Assembly: GCA_029268305.1 (NCBI GenBank)
Contig: JAJUGE010000002.1
Location: 62,001 to 126,000, forward strand
DNA from: Alphaproteobacteria bacterium
GTDB taxonomy: Bacteria; Pseudomonadota; Alphaproteobacteria; JAJUGE01
Length of the DNA stretch: 64,000 bases
Direction of reading: 5' to 3'
This document shows, piece by piece, positions 54,293 through 64,000 of the stretch (positions are counted from its first letter, which is position 1; each line of letters starts with the position of its first letter). The translations under genes and the position numbers were made by a program. The notes below the pieces were generated by a model. That model ran no database searches, had not been told where the DNA came from, and was given only the letters and a program-made list of their open reading frames with translations.

Positions 54293-55693
54293 CTAGAAAT
54301 GTATGGCCCGGCCATAAGCGTCAAGCACGGACTCGTGCATCATCTCTGACAGTGTCGGGTGCGGGAACACCGTGTGCATCAGCTCGGCTTCGGTGGTTTC
54401 CAGATTCCTGGCGATGACGTATCCCTGGATCAGCTCCGTCACCTCGGCACCGACCATGTGCGCGCCGAGGAACTCTCCGGTCTCAGCATCGAATACTGTC
54501 TTGACCATGCCCTCGGGCTCACCGAGCGCAATGGCTTTGCCGTTGCCGATATAGGGGAAGCGACCGACCTTCACTTCATGTCCGGCTTCTTTGGCGGCTG
54601 CTTCGGTGAGCCCGACGCTCGCGATCTGCGGCCGGCAGTAGGTGCAGCCGGGAATCCGGGTGACGTCCAGCGGGTGGACACCCTTTATCCCTGCGATCCG
54701 CTCGACGCACAGGACGCCCTCGTGGCTCGCCTTGTGGGCCAGCCACGGCGGCCCGACCACGTCACCGATTGCGTAGATACCGTCCTCGCCGGTGCGCAGC
54801 CACTCGTCGACCTCGATGTGGCCGCGGTCGAGCTTTATCTTCGTGTTCTCGATGCCGATATCCTCGACGTTGGCGGTGATTCCGACAGCGAGGATCACGC
54901 GATCAACTGTGATTTGCTCCGCTTTGTCGCCGGTGACGATCTCGGCGGAGACACTATCGCCGTTCGCTTTCACCTTCCGGACTTCGGCGCCCGTACGGAT
55001 CTGTATCCCCTGCTTCTCGAAGGCCTTGCGGGCGAATGCCGAAATTTCTTCATCCTCGGCGGGAAGGATGCGGTCGACGACTTCGGCAACCGTTACCTCG
55101 GCTCCCATGTCACGATAGAAGCTGGCGAACTCCATGCCGATTGCGCCGGAGCCGATCACGAGCAGTGACGCCGGCATGCTTTCCGGGACCATGGCCTCCC
55201 GGTAGGTCCACACGAGCTTCCCGTCGGGCTCGATGCCCGGGAGCGTGCGCGCTCGGGCGCCGGTCGCCAGAATGATGTGGCCGGCGCTGAGTTCCTCGGA
55301 CTTGCCGCTCTTGTCCTCGACCGTGACCTTGCCCTTCCCCCCGAGCCGGCCGTGCCCCTTGTGGACCGTCACCTTGTTCTTCCTGAGAAGGTGCTCGACG
55401 CCGGCCGAGAGCTGCTTGGCTACATTCCTCGACCGCTTCACCACTTTCGCAATATCGAACGATATGTCCTTGGCCGATAGGCCAAAGGCGTCGAGCTCGT
55501 TCAGAATGTGGCGGATTTCGGAGGTGCGAAGCAGCGCCTTCGTCGGGATGCATCCCCAGTTGAGGCAGATCCCGCCGAGATGCTCGCGCTCGATAACGGC
55601 CGTCTTCATGCCGAGCTGTGCAGCTCGGATCGCCGCGACGTAGCCGCCCGGCCCCCCTCCGACGACGATCAGATCATAGCTCGTGTCCGCCAC
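54293..55693 (-). CDS. lpdA: Dihydrolipoyl dehydrogenase (E3)
   Basis: A 466-aa FAD/NAD flavoenzyme that reoxidises dihydrolipoyl groups. FAD motif VVGGGPGGYVAAIRAAQ, redox disulfide GGICLNWGCIPTKALL, NAD motif VIGSGAIGMEFASFY and the C-terminal HTVFPHPTLSE with the catalytic His-Glu pair. No N-terminal lipoyl domain is attached, in contrast to some bacteria. It lies between pdhC and lipA. Confidence 0.97.
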   Translation of the reverse strand: MADTSYDLIVVGGGPGGYVAAIRAAQLGMKTAVIEREHLGGICLNWGCIPTKALLRTSEIRHILNELDAFGLSAKDISFDIAKVVKRSRNVAKQLSAGVEHLLRKNKVTVHKGHGRLGGKGKVTVEDKSGKSEELSAGHIILATGARARTLPGIEPDGKLVWTYREAMVPESMPASLLVIGSGAIGMEFASFYRDMGAEVTVAEVVDRILPAEDEEISAFARKAFEKQGIQIRTGAEVRKVKANGDSVSAEIVTGDKAEQITVDRVILAVGITANVEDIGIENTKIKLDRGHIEVDEWLRTGEDGIYAIGDVVGPPWLAHKASHEGVLCVERIAGIKGVHPLDVTRIPGCTYCRPQIASVGLTEAAAKEAGHEVKVGRFPYIGNGKAIALGEPEGMVKTVFDAETGEFLGAHMVGAEVTELIQGYVIARNLETTEAELMHTVFPHPTLSEMMHESVLDAYGRAIHF

Positions 55694-55735
55694 AGGGCCT
55701 CCGAACTGTCCGGGTTGCGAGCCGCCGCTGTCGGC

Positions 55736-57229
55736 TCAGAAGAGCATCGCCGCGGGAAACTCGATTAGCGACTTGAAAGCACCGAGAAGCTCCGCGCCGA
55801 TCGCACCATCGACCACGCGATGATCGCAGGAAAGCGTACAGGTCATCAGGTTTGCTACCTCCAGCTTGCCTTCTCTCACGATCGGCCGCTGCTCGCTAGC
55901 ACCGATCGCGAGGATGCACGACTGAGGCGGATTGATGACGGCGTCGAACTGCTTGATTCCGTACATCCCGAGGTTGGAGATGCTGACGGTGCCGCCCTGA
56001 TACTCCTCCGGCTTCAGCTTCCCGTCCCTCGCGCGCGCCGCCAGGTCCCGCATCTCCGCCGATATGGCTGCCAACCCCTTCTGGTCGGCATTGCGGACCA
56101 CAGGTGTGATCAAACCGCCCTCGATCGCGACCGCGACCGAGACGTCGACCGATCGATATTTGAGAAGGCCTTCTTCGCTCCACGAGGCATTGGCGGCGGG
56201 AACCCTCCGCATCGCCAGAGCGAGAGCCTTGATGACGAAATCATTGATCGACAGCTTTACACCTTCTGGCGCCCGCGAGTTCATTTCCGCACGAACGCGA
56301 ACGAGTTCGTCTACCTCGCAATCGACCGTCAGATAGAAATGCGGGATCGTCTGTTTCGCCTCGGTCAGGCGCCGCGCGATGATCTTCCGCATCGAGGAAT
56401 GCGGCACGAGGTCGTATTCCGGCAGCCCCGGCTGCTCCGTCGGCGCGATTGCAGGTTGCGCCGTCGGGGAAGCCGCTCGCTCCGCCTCCTTGGGAACGCG
56501 CACGCCCTCCTTCTTCGCCTTCTCGACATCGCTCTTGACGATCCTGCCGTGCGGACCGCTTCCCTCGATCGCTTCAAGCGGGATACCCGCCTCGGTCGCC
56601 AGCCGGCGCGCGAGCGGACTCGCGAAGATCCTGCCATTACCGCCTGTCGCAGACGCCCCATTCCCACGAGATGCCGCCTGGGGTTCGCCGCTGCCGCTTC
56701 TGAGGGCTTCGATGTCCGCCTTCACGATTTTACCGCCGGGCCCGGAACCGGCGACGCCCGACAGATCGATACCGGCCTGGCGCGCCATCCGGGCCGCCAG
56801 CGGGGTTGCCTTGGCATCCGAAGTAGCCCCAGTCGGATCTGGCGCTTCTCCACCAGATGGCTTTGCTCTTGCCGGTGACTCGTCGCTTTCCCGACCCTCC
56901 GGTTCATCCGGCTCCTCGGCTGTCTCGGTCGGCTGCGGCCCCTTCTCCTGATCGACTGCCGCGTCATCCAACGCGCTCGAATCTTCCCCTTCTTCGAGAA
57001 GGATCGCGATCACGGAGTTTACCGCCACGCCTTCGGTGCCTTCGGGCACCACGATCTTGCCGACGACGCCCTCGTCGACAGCCTCGACCTCCATCGTCGC
57101 CTTGTCCGTTTCGATTTCCGCGACGACATCGCCGGCGCGCACCTCGTCTCCCTCCTTCACATTCCACTTCACGAGGGTGCCCTCGGTCATGGTGGGAGAC
57201 AGAGCCGGCATCAGGATATTGGTCGACAT
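55736..57229 (-). CDS. pdhC: Pyruvate dehydrogenase E2 (dihydrolipoyl acetyltransferase) with two E3-binding domains
   Basis: A 497-aa core subunit. The lipoyl domain is at 1-78 with Lys43 in ETDKATMEV. An acidic linker (about 85-135) follows. Then come two separate peripheral subunit-binding domains: [13 protein letters not shown]...[12 protein letters not shown] at 141-176 and [13 protein letters not shown]...[12 protein letters not shown] at 203-237. Usually there is one. The catalytic domain has [11 protein letters not shown] and [15 protein letters not shown] lies upstream of the ATG; an open extension of 51 codons overlaps pdhB and is rejected. Confidence 0.95.
   Translation of the reverse strand: MSTNILMPALSPTMTEGTLVKWNVKEGDEVRAGDVVAEIETDKATMEVEAVDEGVVGKIVVPEGTEGVAVNSVIAILLEEGEDSSALDDAAVDQEKGPQPTETAEEPDEPEGRESDESPARAKPSGGEAPDPTGATSDAKATPLAARMARQAGIDLSGVAGSGPGGKIVKADIEALRSGSGEPQAASRGNGASATGGNGRIFASPLARRLATEAGIPLEAIEGSGPHGRIVKSDVEKAKKEGVRVPKEAERAASPTAQPAIAPTEQPGLPEYDLVPHSSMRKIIARRLTEAKQTIPHFYLTVDCEVDELVRVRAEMNSRAPEGVKLSINDFVIKALALAMRRVPAANASWSEEGLLKYRSVDVSVAVAIEGGLITPVVRNADQKGLAAISAEMRDLAARARDGKLKPEEYQGGTVSISNLGMYGIKQFDAVINPPQSCILAIGASEQRPIVREGKLEVANLMTCTLSCDHRVVDGAIGAELLGAFKSLIEFPAAMLF
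56996..57229 (-). repeat. Lipoyl-domain coding repeat, copy in pdhC
   Basis: The first 78 codons of pdhC closely match those of pdhB (58485-58718) in protein and DNA. Shared peptide blocks include [23 protein letters not shown] and [18 protein letters not shown]. Exact DNA identity exceeds 20 bp in places. This is a domain duplication, possibly kept similar by gene conversion. Confidence 0.75.
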
Positions 57230-57281
57230 CGGCGGGTCCTCGGAGATCGTCGTGGAAGGAAAGCCGGCTCCGTAGCTCGGG

Positions 57282-58718
57282 TCACCGATAGCAGACGGCT
57301 TTGGCTGCGTTGACGATCGTTTCCGGTTGCGGAAGCGCGAGCTTCTCGAGGTTGGCCGCGTAGGGCAACGGAACGTCCACACCGGTCACGCGCGTTACCG
57401 GTGCGTCGAGATAATCGAACGCTTCTTCCATCATCACGGCCGCAAGCTCGGAGCCGATTCCGGCAAAGGGCCACCCTTCCTCGACGCTGACGAGCCGATT
57501 GGTCTTCTTCACGGACTCCACCACCGTTTCCCGGTCCAGCGGCCGGATGGTCCGGAGGTCTATTACCTCGGCTTCTATGCCTTCTTTCGCCAGTTCCTCG
57601 GCGGCGGCAAGCGCATGGTGGCACATCAGCGAAAATGCAGTGATGGTGACGTCCGTGCCTTCGCGGAGAACCCGTGCCCGGCCGATCGGAACGGTGAAGT
57701 CCGGGTCGGTCGGAACCTCGAAGCTGTAGCCGTAGAGAATCTCGTTCTCGAGGAAGATCACCGGGTTCGGGTCGCGAATCGCCGATTTCAGCAGTCCCTT
57801 GGCATCCGCCGCCGAGTAGGGGGCCACGACAATCAGTCCCGGGCAGTGCGCATACCAGCTGGCATAGCACTGAGAGTGCTGGGCCGCGACGCGTGCCGCT
57901 GCGCCATTCGGGCCACGAAACACGATCGGGCAGCCCATCTGCCCGCCTGACATATAAAGGGTCTTCGCGGCGGAATTGACGATCTGGTCGATCGCCTGCA
58001 TGGCGAAGTTGAACGTCATGAACTCGATGATCGGGCGCAGTCCGGCGAATGCCGCGCCGACGCCCAGCCCGGCGAACGCATGCTCGGTGATAGGCGTGTC
58101 CACCACGCGACGCGCCCCGAACTCGTCCAGCAAGCCCTGACTGACCTTGTACGCGCCCTGATACTCGGCAACCTCTTCCCCCATGAGGAATACCGATTCG
58201 TCCCGGCGCATCTCCTCGGCCATGGCATCACGCAACGCTTCGCGAACCGTGATCTTCGTCGTTTCGCCCCAAGCCGCTTCGTCTTCCGCCGGCGCTCGCC
58301 GTTGCGGCGGAGGCGCCACCGCCGCCTGGCGCGCGGGCCTCTCGCGCTCTTTTGCGCTCTCTTCCTGCGCGTCGGCCGATTGATCCGGTTGAGAGGCGCC
58401 GTTGCCCCGGTCTCGTTTCGGCTCCGCGTCCGGGGCTGCCTTGTCGACGGCCTCGTCGAGGGCGCTGGCATCTTCATCCTCACCGAGGAGAAGCGCGATC
58501 GGCGTGTTCACCGCCACGCCTTCGCTGCCCTCTTCGACCAGCAGCCGACCGAGACGACCCTCGTCGACCGCTTCGACCTCCATCGTCGCCTTGTCGGTCT
58601 CGATCTCGGCGATCACATCGCCCGCTCGTACCTCGTCGCCCTCCTTCTTCAGCCACTTGGCGAGCTTACCTTCCGTCATGGTCGGCGACAGGGCCGGCAT
58701 GAGCACTTCGATCGGCAT
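57282..58718 (-). CDS. pdhB: Pyruvate dehydrogenase E1 beta with N-terminal lipoyl domain
   Basis: A 478-aa subunit. Residues 1-78 form a lipoyl domain (Lys42 in ETDKATMEV), and a charged Ala/Pro-rich linker runs to about 150. The transketolase-like domain then starts with [17 protein letters not shown] and includes [17 protein letters not shown], the pyrimidine-binding region, and the C-terminal domain from about 345. An E1-beta with its own lipoyl domain is a known alphaproteobacterial feature. The lipoyl domain is almost identical to that of pdhC. Starts 31 nt after pdhA. Confidence 0.96.
   Translation of the reverse strand: MPIEVLMPALSPTMTEGKLAKWLKKEGDEVRAGDVIAEIETDKATMEVEAVDEGRLGRLLVEEGSEGVAVNTPIALLLGEDEDASALDEAVDKAAPDAEPKRDRGNGASQPDQSADAQEESAKERERPARQAAVAPPPQRRAPAEDEAAWGETTKITVREALRDAMAEEMRRDESVFLMGEEVAEYQGAYKVSQGLLDEFGARRVVDTPITEHAFAGLGVGAAFAGLRPIIEFMTFNFAMQAIDQIVNSAAKTLYMSGGQMGCPIVFRGPNGAAARVAAQHSQCYASWYAHCPGLIVVAPYSAADAKGLLKSAIRDPNPVIFLENEILYGYSFEVPTDPDFTVPIGRARVLREGTDVTITAFSLMCHHALAAAEELAKEGIEAEVIDLRTIRPLDRETVVESVKKTNRLVSVEEGWPFAGIGSELAAVMMEEAFDYLDAPVTRVTGVDVPLPYAANLEKLALPQPETIVNAAKAVCYR
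58485..58718 (-). repeat. Lipoyl-domain coding repeat, copy in pdhB
   Basis: Partner of the pdhC copy at 56996-57229. Both encode a complete lipoyl domain with the target lysine in ETDKATMEV. Divergence is concentrated at the surface strand after the lysine hairpin. Confidence 0.75.
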
Positions 58719-58749
58719 GGTGAGTTCCGTCCCTGAGATCGCCGCGGCT

Positions 58750-59823
58750 TCAGGCTTCCGCGAGCACGTCGGTGTAGAGCTCGGACGGATCCGGCTCGGG
58801 GCTGTTGCGGGCGAACTCCTCCGCTTCGGAGACGATCTGCTTGATGTTGCCGTCGATCTCCTTCAACGCGGCTTCGTCCACGACCCCGGCCTCCAGAAGG
58901 CGTTCCCGGTAATGGTCGATCGGATCGCGTTCCGCCCTCATCTTGTTCACCTCGTCGCGCGAACGGTATTTGGCCGGGTCGGACATGGAATGGCCGCGAT
59001 AGCGGTAGGTTTCCATCTCAAGGATGATCGGCCCCTTGGTGCGCGCGTGCTCGACCGCGGCGTCGCCGGCCTTTCGCACCGCCAGAACATCCATGCCGTC
59101 GACAGCTTCGCCAGGAATGCCATAGCCGGCGCCGCGCTTGTGCAGCCCCTCGCCGGCCGCGGCACGCGCAACTGACGTCCCCATGCCGTACCTGTTATTC
59201 TCGATGATGAAGACGATCGGCAGCGACCAGAGCGCTGCCATGTTCATCGTTTCGGCCACCTGCCCCTGATTCGCGGCGCCGTCCCCATAATAGGTGAGGC
59301 TGACATTGTCGGTGCCGTTGTATTTATGAGCAAAGGCGAGCCCCGCCCCGATCGGCACCTGGGCGCCGACGATGCCGTGCCCGCCGAAGAAGTTCTTCTC
59401 GCGGCTGAACATGTGCATCGAGCCGCCCTTCCCCTTCGAGTACCCGCCGCGCCGGCCGGTCAACTCAGCCATTACTCCTTTCGGATCCATACCGGTGGCC
59501 AGCATATGCCCATGGTCGCGATACCCGGTGATAACGGTGTCGCCCTCCCGGATCGCCGCCTGCATGCCGACCACAACCGCTTCCTGGCCGATGTAGAGAT
59601 GGCAGAAGCCGCCGATGAGGCCCATTCCGTAGAGCTGTCCGGCCTTCTCCTCGAATCGCCGGATCAGAAGCATGTCACGGTAGTAGCCGATCAGCTCGTC
59701 CCGGTCGCCGGAGAGCGCATCGTCTCGCCGCTTTCGGCCTTTCGGCTTCGTAGCTGCCGCTCCAGACGCCTTGCTCGAAGCACTGGCGGACCGCTTCGAT
59801 GCGGTTCTCGTCCGCGTCGCCAT
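58750..59823 (-). CDS. pdhA: Pyruvate dehydrogenase E1 alpha
   Basis: A 357-aa thiamine-diphosphate enzyme subunit that decarboxylates pyruvate. After a Lys/Ala/Ser-rich N-terminal arm of about 40 residues comes [20 protein letters not shown]. The ThDP motif [31 protein letters not shown] and the phosphorylation-loop-like [15 protein letters not shown] are present. GGGGAGAG precedes the ATG at 59823. The open extension to 59910 crosses the putative promoter and is excluded. First gene of pdhABC-lpdA-lipA. Confidence 0.96.
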   Translation of the reverse strand: MATRTRTASKRSASASSKASGAAATKPKGRKRRDDALSGDRDELIGYYRDMLLIRRFEEKAGQLYGMGLIGGFCHLYIGQEAVVVGMQAAIREGDTVITGYRDHGHMLATGMDPKGVMAELTGRRGGYSKGKGGSMHMFSREKNFFGGHGIVGAQVPIGAGLAFAHKYNGTDNVSLTYYGDGAANQGQVAETMNMAALWSLPIVFIIENNRYGMGTSVARAAAGEGLHKRGAGYGIPGEAVDGMDVLAVRKAGDAAVEHARTKGPIILEMETYRYRGHSMSDPAKYRSRDEVNKMRAERDPIDHYRERLLEAGVVDEAALKEIDGNIKQIVSEAEEFARNSPEPDPSELYTDVLAEA

Positions 59824-59878
59824 GATCTCTCCCCGCTGTGCCGGATCCCAGCCGATGGCTGAAACACGAACGCTCTGA

Positions 59879-59907
59879 TTGGTACCGCGTTCCTGACGCG
59901 GATTCAA
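59879..59907 (-). promoter_or_regulatory. Candidate pdhA promoter with an inverted repeat filling the spacer
   Basis: On the minus strand TTGAAT (59907-59902) and TACCAA (59884-59879) are separated by exactly 17 bp, and those 17 bp are CCGCGT-CAGGA-ACGCGG, a perfect 6-bp inverted repeat. The hexamers are weak, but a repeat exactly within the spacer would be an ideal operator. The leader to the pdhA ATG would be about 50 nt. Confidence 0.4.
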
Positions 59908-59961
59908 CACTGGCTAATATATTGAAACAGCGACAGAAATCGTCTATTAACTAGATTATGG

Positions 59962-60324
59962 TTATTCCCCGGGGCGCGTGACGCGGACAGGACGCTCCCG
60001 ACCCTCGTCCTTTGACCTATACAGGATAATTCTATCGTTCGGATGCGCCATATCGAGCAGCAGGCGCGTGCGCTCCTCGAGTAGGTCCGGGTCCAGGCTC
60101 TCCGCCTTCAGCAGGGCCACCCGGGCCTCCAGTCCCGCTTTCCGCTCGGCCACGTGAGCACGGATCTGCTCCGCTTCCGCTATCCGTTCGTTAAGCGTGA
60201 CGACAGCGAAAAAGCCACGGTCCCCGTAGGTCGCGTGATAGATGAAATAGGCGGCGACGCTGCACATCACCAGCGGGCCGAGCATGACCCGGATCCGCCG
60301 CCTGATCTCCAACCAAAGCATCAT
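59962..60324 (-). CDS. ftsB: FtsB/DivIC-like septum formation initiator
   Basis: A 120-aa bitopic membrane protein. A single membrane helix lies at about 14-30 (MLGPLVMCSVAAYFIYHA), followed by a coiled coil at about 40-78 (LNERIAEAEQIRAHVAERK) and the conserved end DPDLLEERTRLLLDMAHPNDRIIL. This matches the FtsB part of the FtsQLB divisome. Two consecutive ATGs can start it. It lies between eno and pdhA, its usual place in alphaproteobacteria. Sequence similarity in this family is low, so the name relies on topology and context. Confidence 0.85.
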   Translation of the reverse strand: MMLWLEIRRRIRVMLGPLVMCSVAAYFIYHATYGDRGFFAVVTLNERIAEAEQIRAHVAERKAGLEARVALLKAESLDPDLLEERTRLLLDMAHPNDRIILYRSKDEGRERPVRVTRPGE

Positions 60325-60367
60325 GTGCCGAGAATCCCAGCGATTCGCGGTCCGTCAATCGAATTCT

Positions 60368-61669
<1,302 letters not shown>

Positions 61670-62536
61670 TCAAGGTTTCGGAGCATCGGACGAAGAAGAG
61701 TTGGGGCTCGGCCGCTTGGCGATCTGGTCGAGAGCGGCGAGAACCTGAACGATCTGCTCGATCTGCGCGAGCGGAATCATGTTGGGGCCATCGCTCGGCG
61801 CGCTGTCCGGATCCTGATGCGTCTCCATGAAGACGGCCGCGACGCCCACCGCCACCGCCGCCCGAGCCAGCACCGGCACGAACTCACGCTGTCCCCCGCT
61901 GCTGGTGCCCTGCCCGCCGGGCTGCTGCACAGAATGCGTCGCGTCGAAGACCACCGGGAACCCGGTCTCGGCCATGATCGGGAGCGAGCGTATGTCGGAG
62001 ACGAGGGTGTTGTAGCCGAAACTGACGCCGCGTTCCGTCAGGAGAACGTTCTCGTTGCCGGCGGAGACCAGCTTCGCAGCCACGTTCTTCATGTCCCATG
62101 GCGCCAGAAACTGCCCCTTTTTCACATTGACCGCCCGGCCGGTGCGCGCCGCTGCGACCAGAAGATCGGTCTGCCGGCACAGGAACGCGGGAATCTGCAG
62201 CACATCGACGGCTTCGGCCACGGGGGCGCACTGCTCTTCGGTATGGACATCCGTCAGTACCGGGCAATTCCACCGCTCCCGGACTTCAGCCAGGATGGGC
62301 AGGGCCTTCTTCATTCCGATGCCGCGCGGGCTGTTGAGGCTCGTCCGGTTCGCCTTGTCGAACGAGGTCTTGTAGATCAGACCGATCCCGCACCGCCGCG
62401 CGATCTCGACCAATGCCTGCGAGGTCTCGAGTGCATGCTCGCGGCTCTCGAGCGCACACGGGCCCGCGATCAGCGCAAACGGCAAGTCGTTGCCGACCTC
62501 GATGCCGCCGATGCGGATATGGCGGGTCACTGTCAT
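61670..62536 (-). CDS. kdsA: 3-deoxy-8-phosphooctulonate (KDO-8-P) synthase
   Basis: A 288-aa aldolase making KDO 8-phosphate for lipopolysaccharide from arabinose 5-phosphate and [56 protein letters not shown] and [12 protein letters not shown] are the family motifs. The last one contains the residues around the PEP site. The Cys in AGPC occurs in both the metal-dependent and independent types, so metal need is not settled here. Its presence implies an LPS-bearing outer membrane. Starts 10 nt after pyrG. Confidence 0.97.
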   Translation of the reverse strand: MTVTRHIRIGGIEVGNDLPFALIAGPCALESREHALETSQALVEIARRCGIGLIYKTSFDKANRTSLNSPRGIGMKKALPILAEVRERWNCPVLTDVHTEEQCAPVAEAVDVLQIPAFLCRQTDLLVAAARTGRAVNVKKGQFLAPWDMKNVAAKLVSAGNENVLLTERGVSFGYNTLVSDIRSLPIMAETGFPVVFDATHSVQQPGGQGTSSGGQREFVPVLARAAVAVGVAAVFMETHQDPDSAPSDGPNMIPLAQIEQIVQVLAALDQIAKRPSPNSSSSDAPKP

Positions 62537-62546
62537 GCGCAGAGTC

Positions 62547-64000
<1,454 letters not shown>

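Overview
This window is GC-rich, densely packed bacterial chromosome from an alphaproteobacterium, most like a Rhodospirillales-type genome. The assignment rests on gene order that is characteristic of that class. It includes pyrG-kdsA-eno-ftsB-pdhA-pdhB-pdhC-lpdA-lipA-coq10, an E1-beta subunit carrying its own lipoyl domain, ntrB-ntrC-ntrY-ntrX-trkA-dat-hfq-hflX, and rlpA-dacC-tmk-holB-metG-tatD. I see no insertion sequence, integrase, prophage gene, CRISPR array or rRNA. One tRNA (Ser, anticodon UGA) is present.

Layout. 1-2.6 kb: the 3' part of mfd, cut by the window edge, converging on a DsbA/FrnE-like thiol oxidoreductase. 2.7-6.7 kb: an SDR dehydrogenase, a RidA-family protein without the usual arginine, a NodIJ-type ABC exporter and a luciferase-like (LLM) oxidoreductase. 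6.7-9.8 kb: an ehuBCDA ectoine/hydroxyectoine-type importer. 10.2-21.1 kb: an accessory metabolic block with two more LLM oxidoreductases around a ketopantoate-reductase-like enzyme, a branched-chain-type ABC importer with fused LivM-LivG, an AbrB-type membrane protein, and an amidase coupled to a tiny AtzG-like subunit. 21.5 kb: tRNA-Ser. 21.9-26.2 kb: a type I secretion ATPase and adaptor with an M23 peptidase, but no RTX substrate and no TolC.

26.3-35.3 kb: a crotonase, then the housekeeping run rlpA, dacC, tmk, holB, metG, tatD, an MBL hydrolase and mazG. 35.4-38.2 kb: a zinc alcohol dehydrogenase, a 3-hydroxyisobutyrate-dehydrogenase-like enzyme and an inositol-monophosphatase-like enzyme. 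38.3-49.3 kb (minus strand): ntrB, ntrC, ntrY, ntrX, trkA, dat, a HAD phosphatase, hfq and hflX. This joins nitrogen sensing, potassium uptake control and RNA-based regulation. 49.5-51.7 kb (plus): ispDF-pgpA-pncC, translationally coupled. 51.7-64 kb (minus): pyrG (start beyond the window), kdsA, eno, ftsB-like, the whole pyruvate dehydrogenase complex, lpdA, lipA, coq10 and an unexpected enolase-superfamily gene at the 3' end.

The most notable points are as follows. The importer, LLM and amidase block has no local regulator. The LivM-LivG fusion has a degraded ABC signature motif. PdhC has two tandem E3-binding domains. An MR/MLE enzyme is coupled to coq10. An inverted repeat exactly fills the spacer of a possible pdhA promoter. 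An orphan type I secretion pair is joined to an M23 peptidase. NtrX lacks the sigma-54 contact loop. Hfq lies in a low-GC patch. All functions are inferred from reading the translated sequence; no database search was run.
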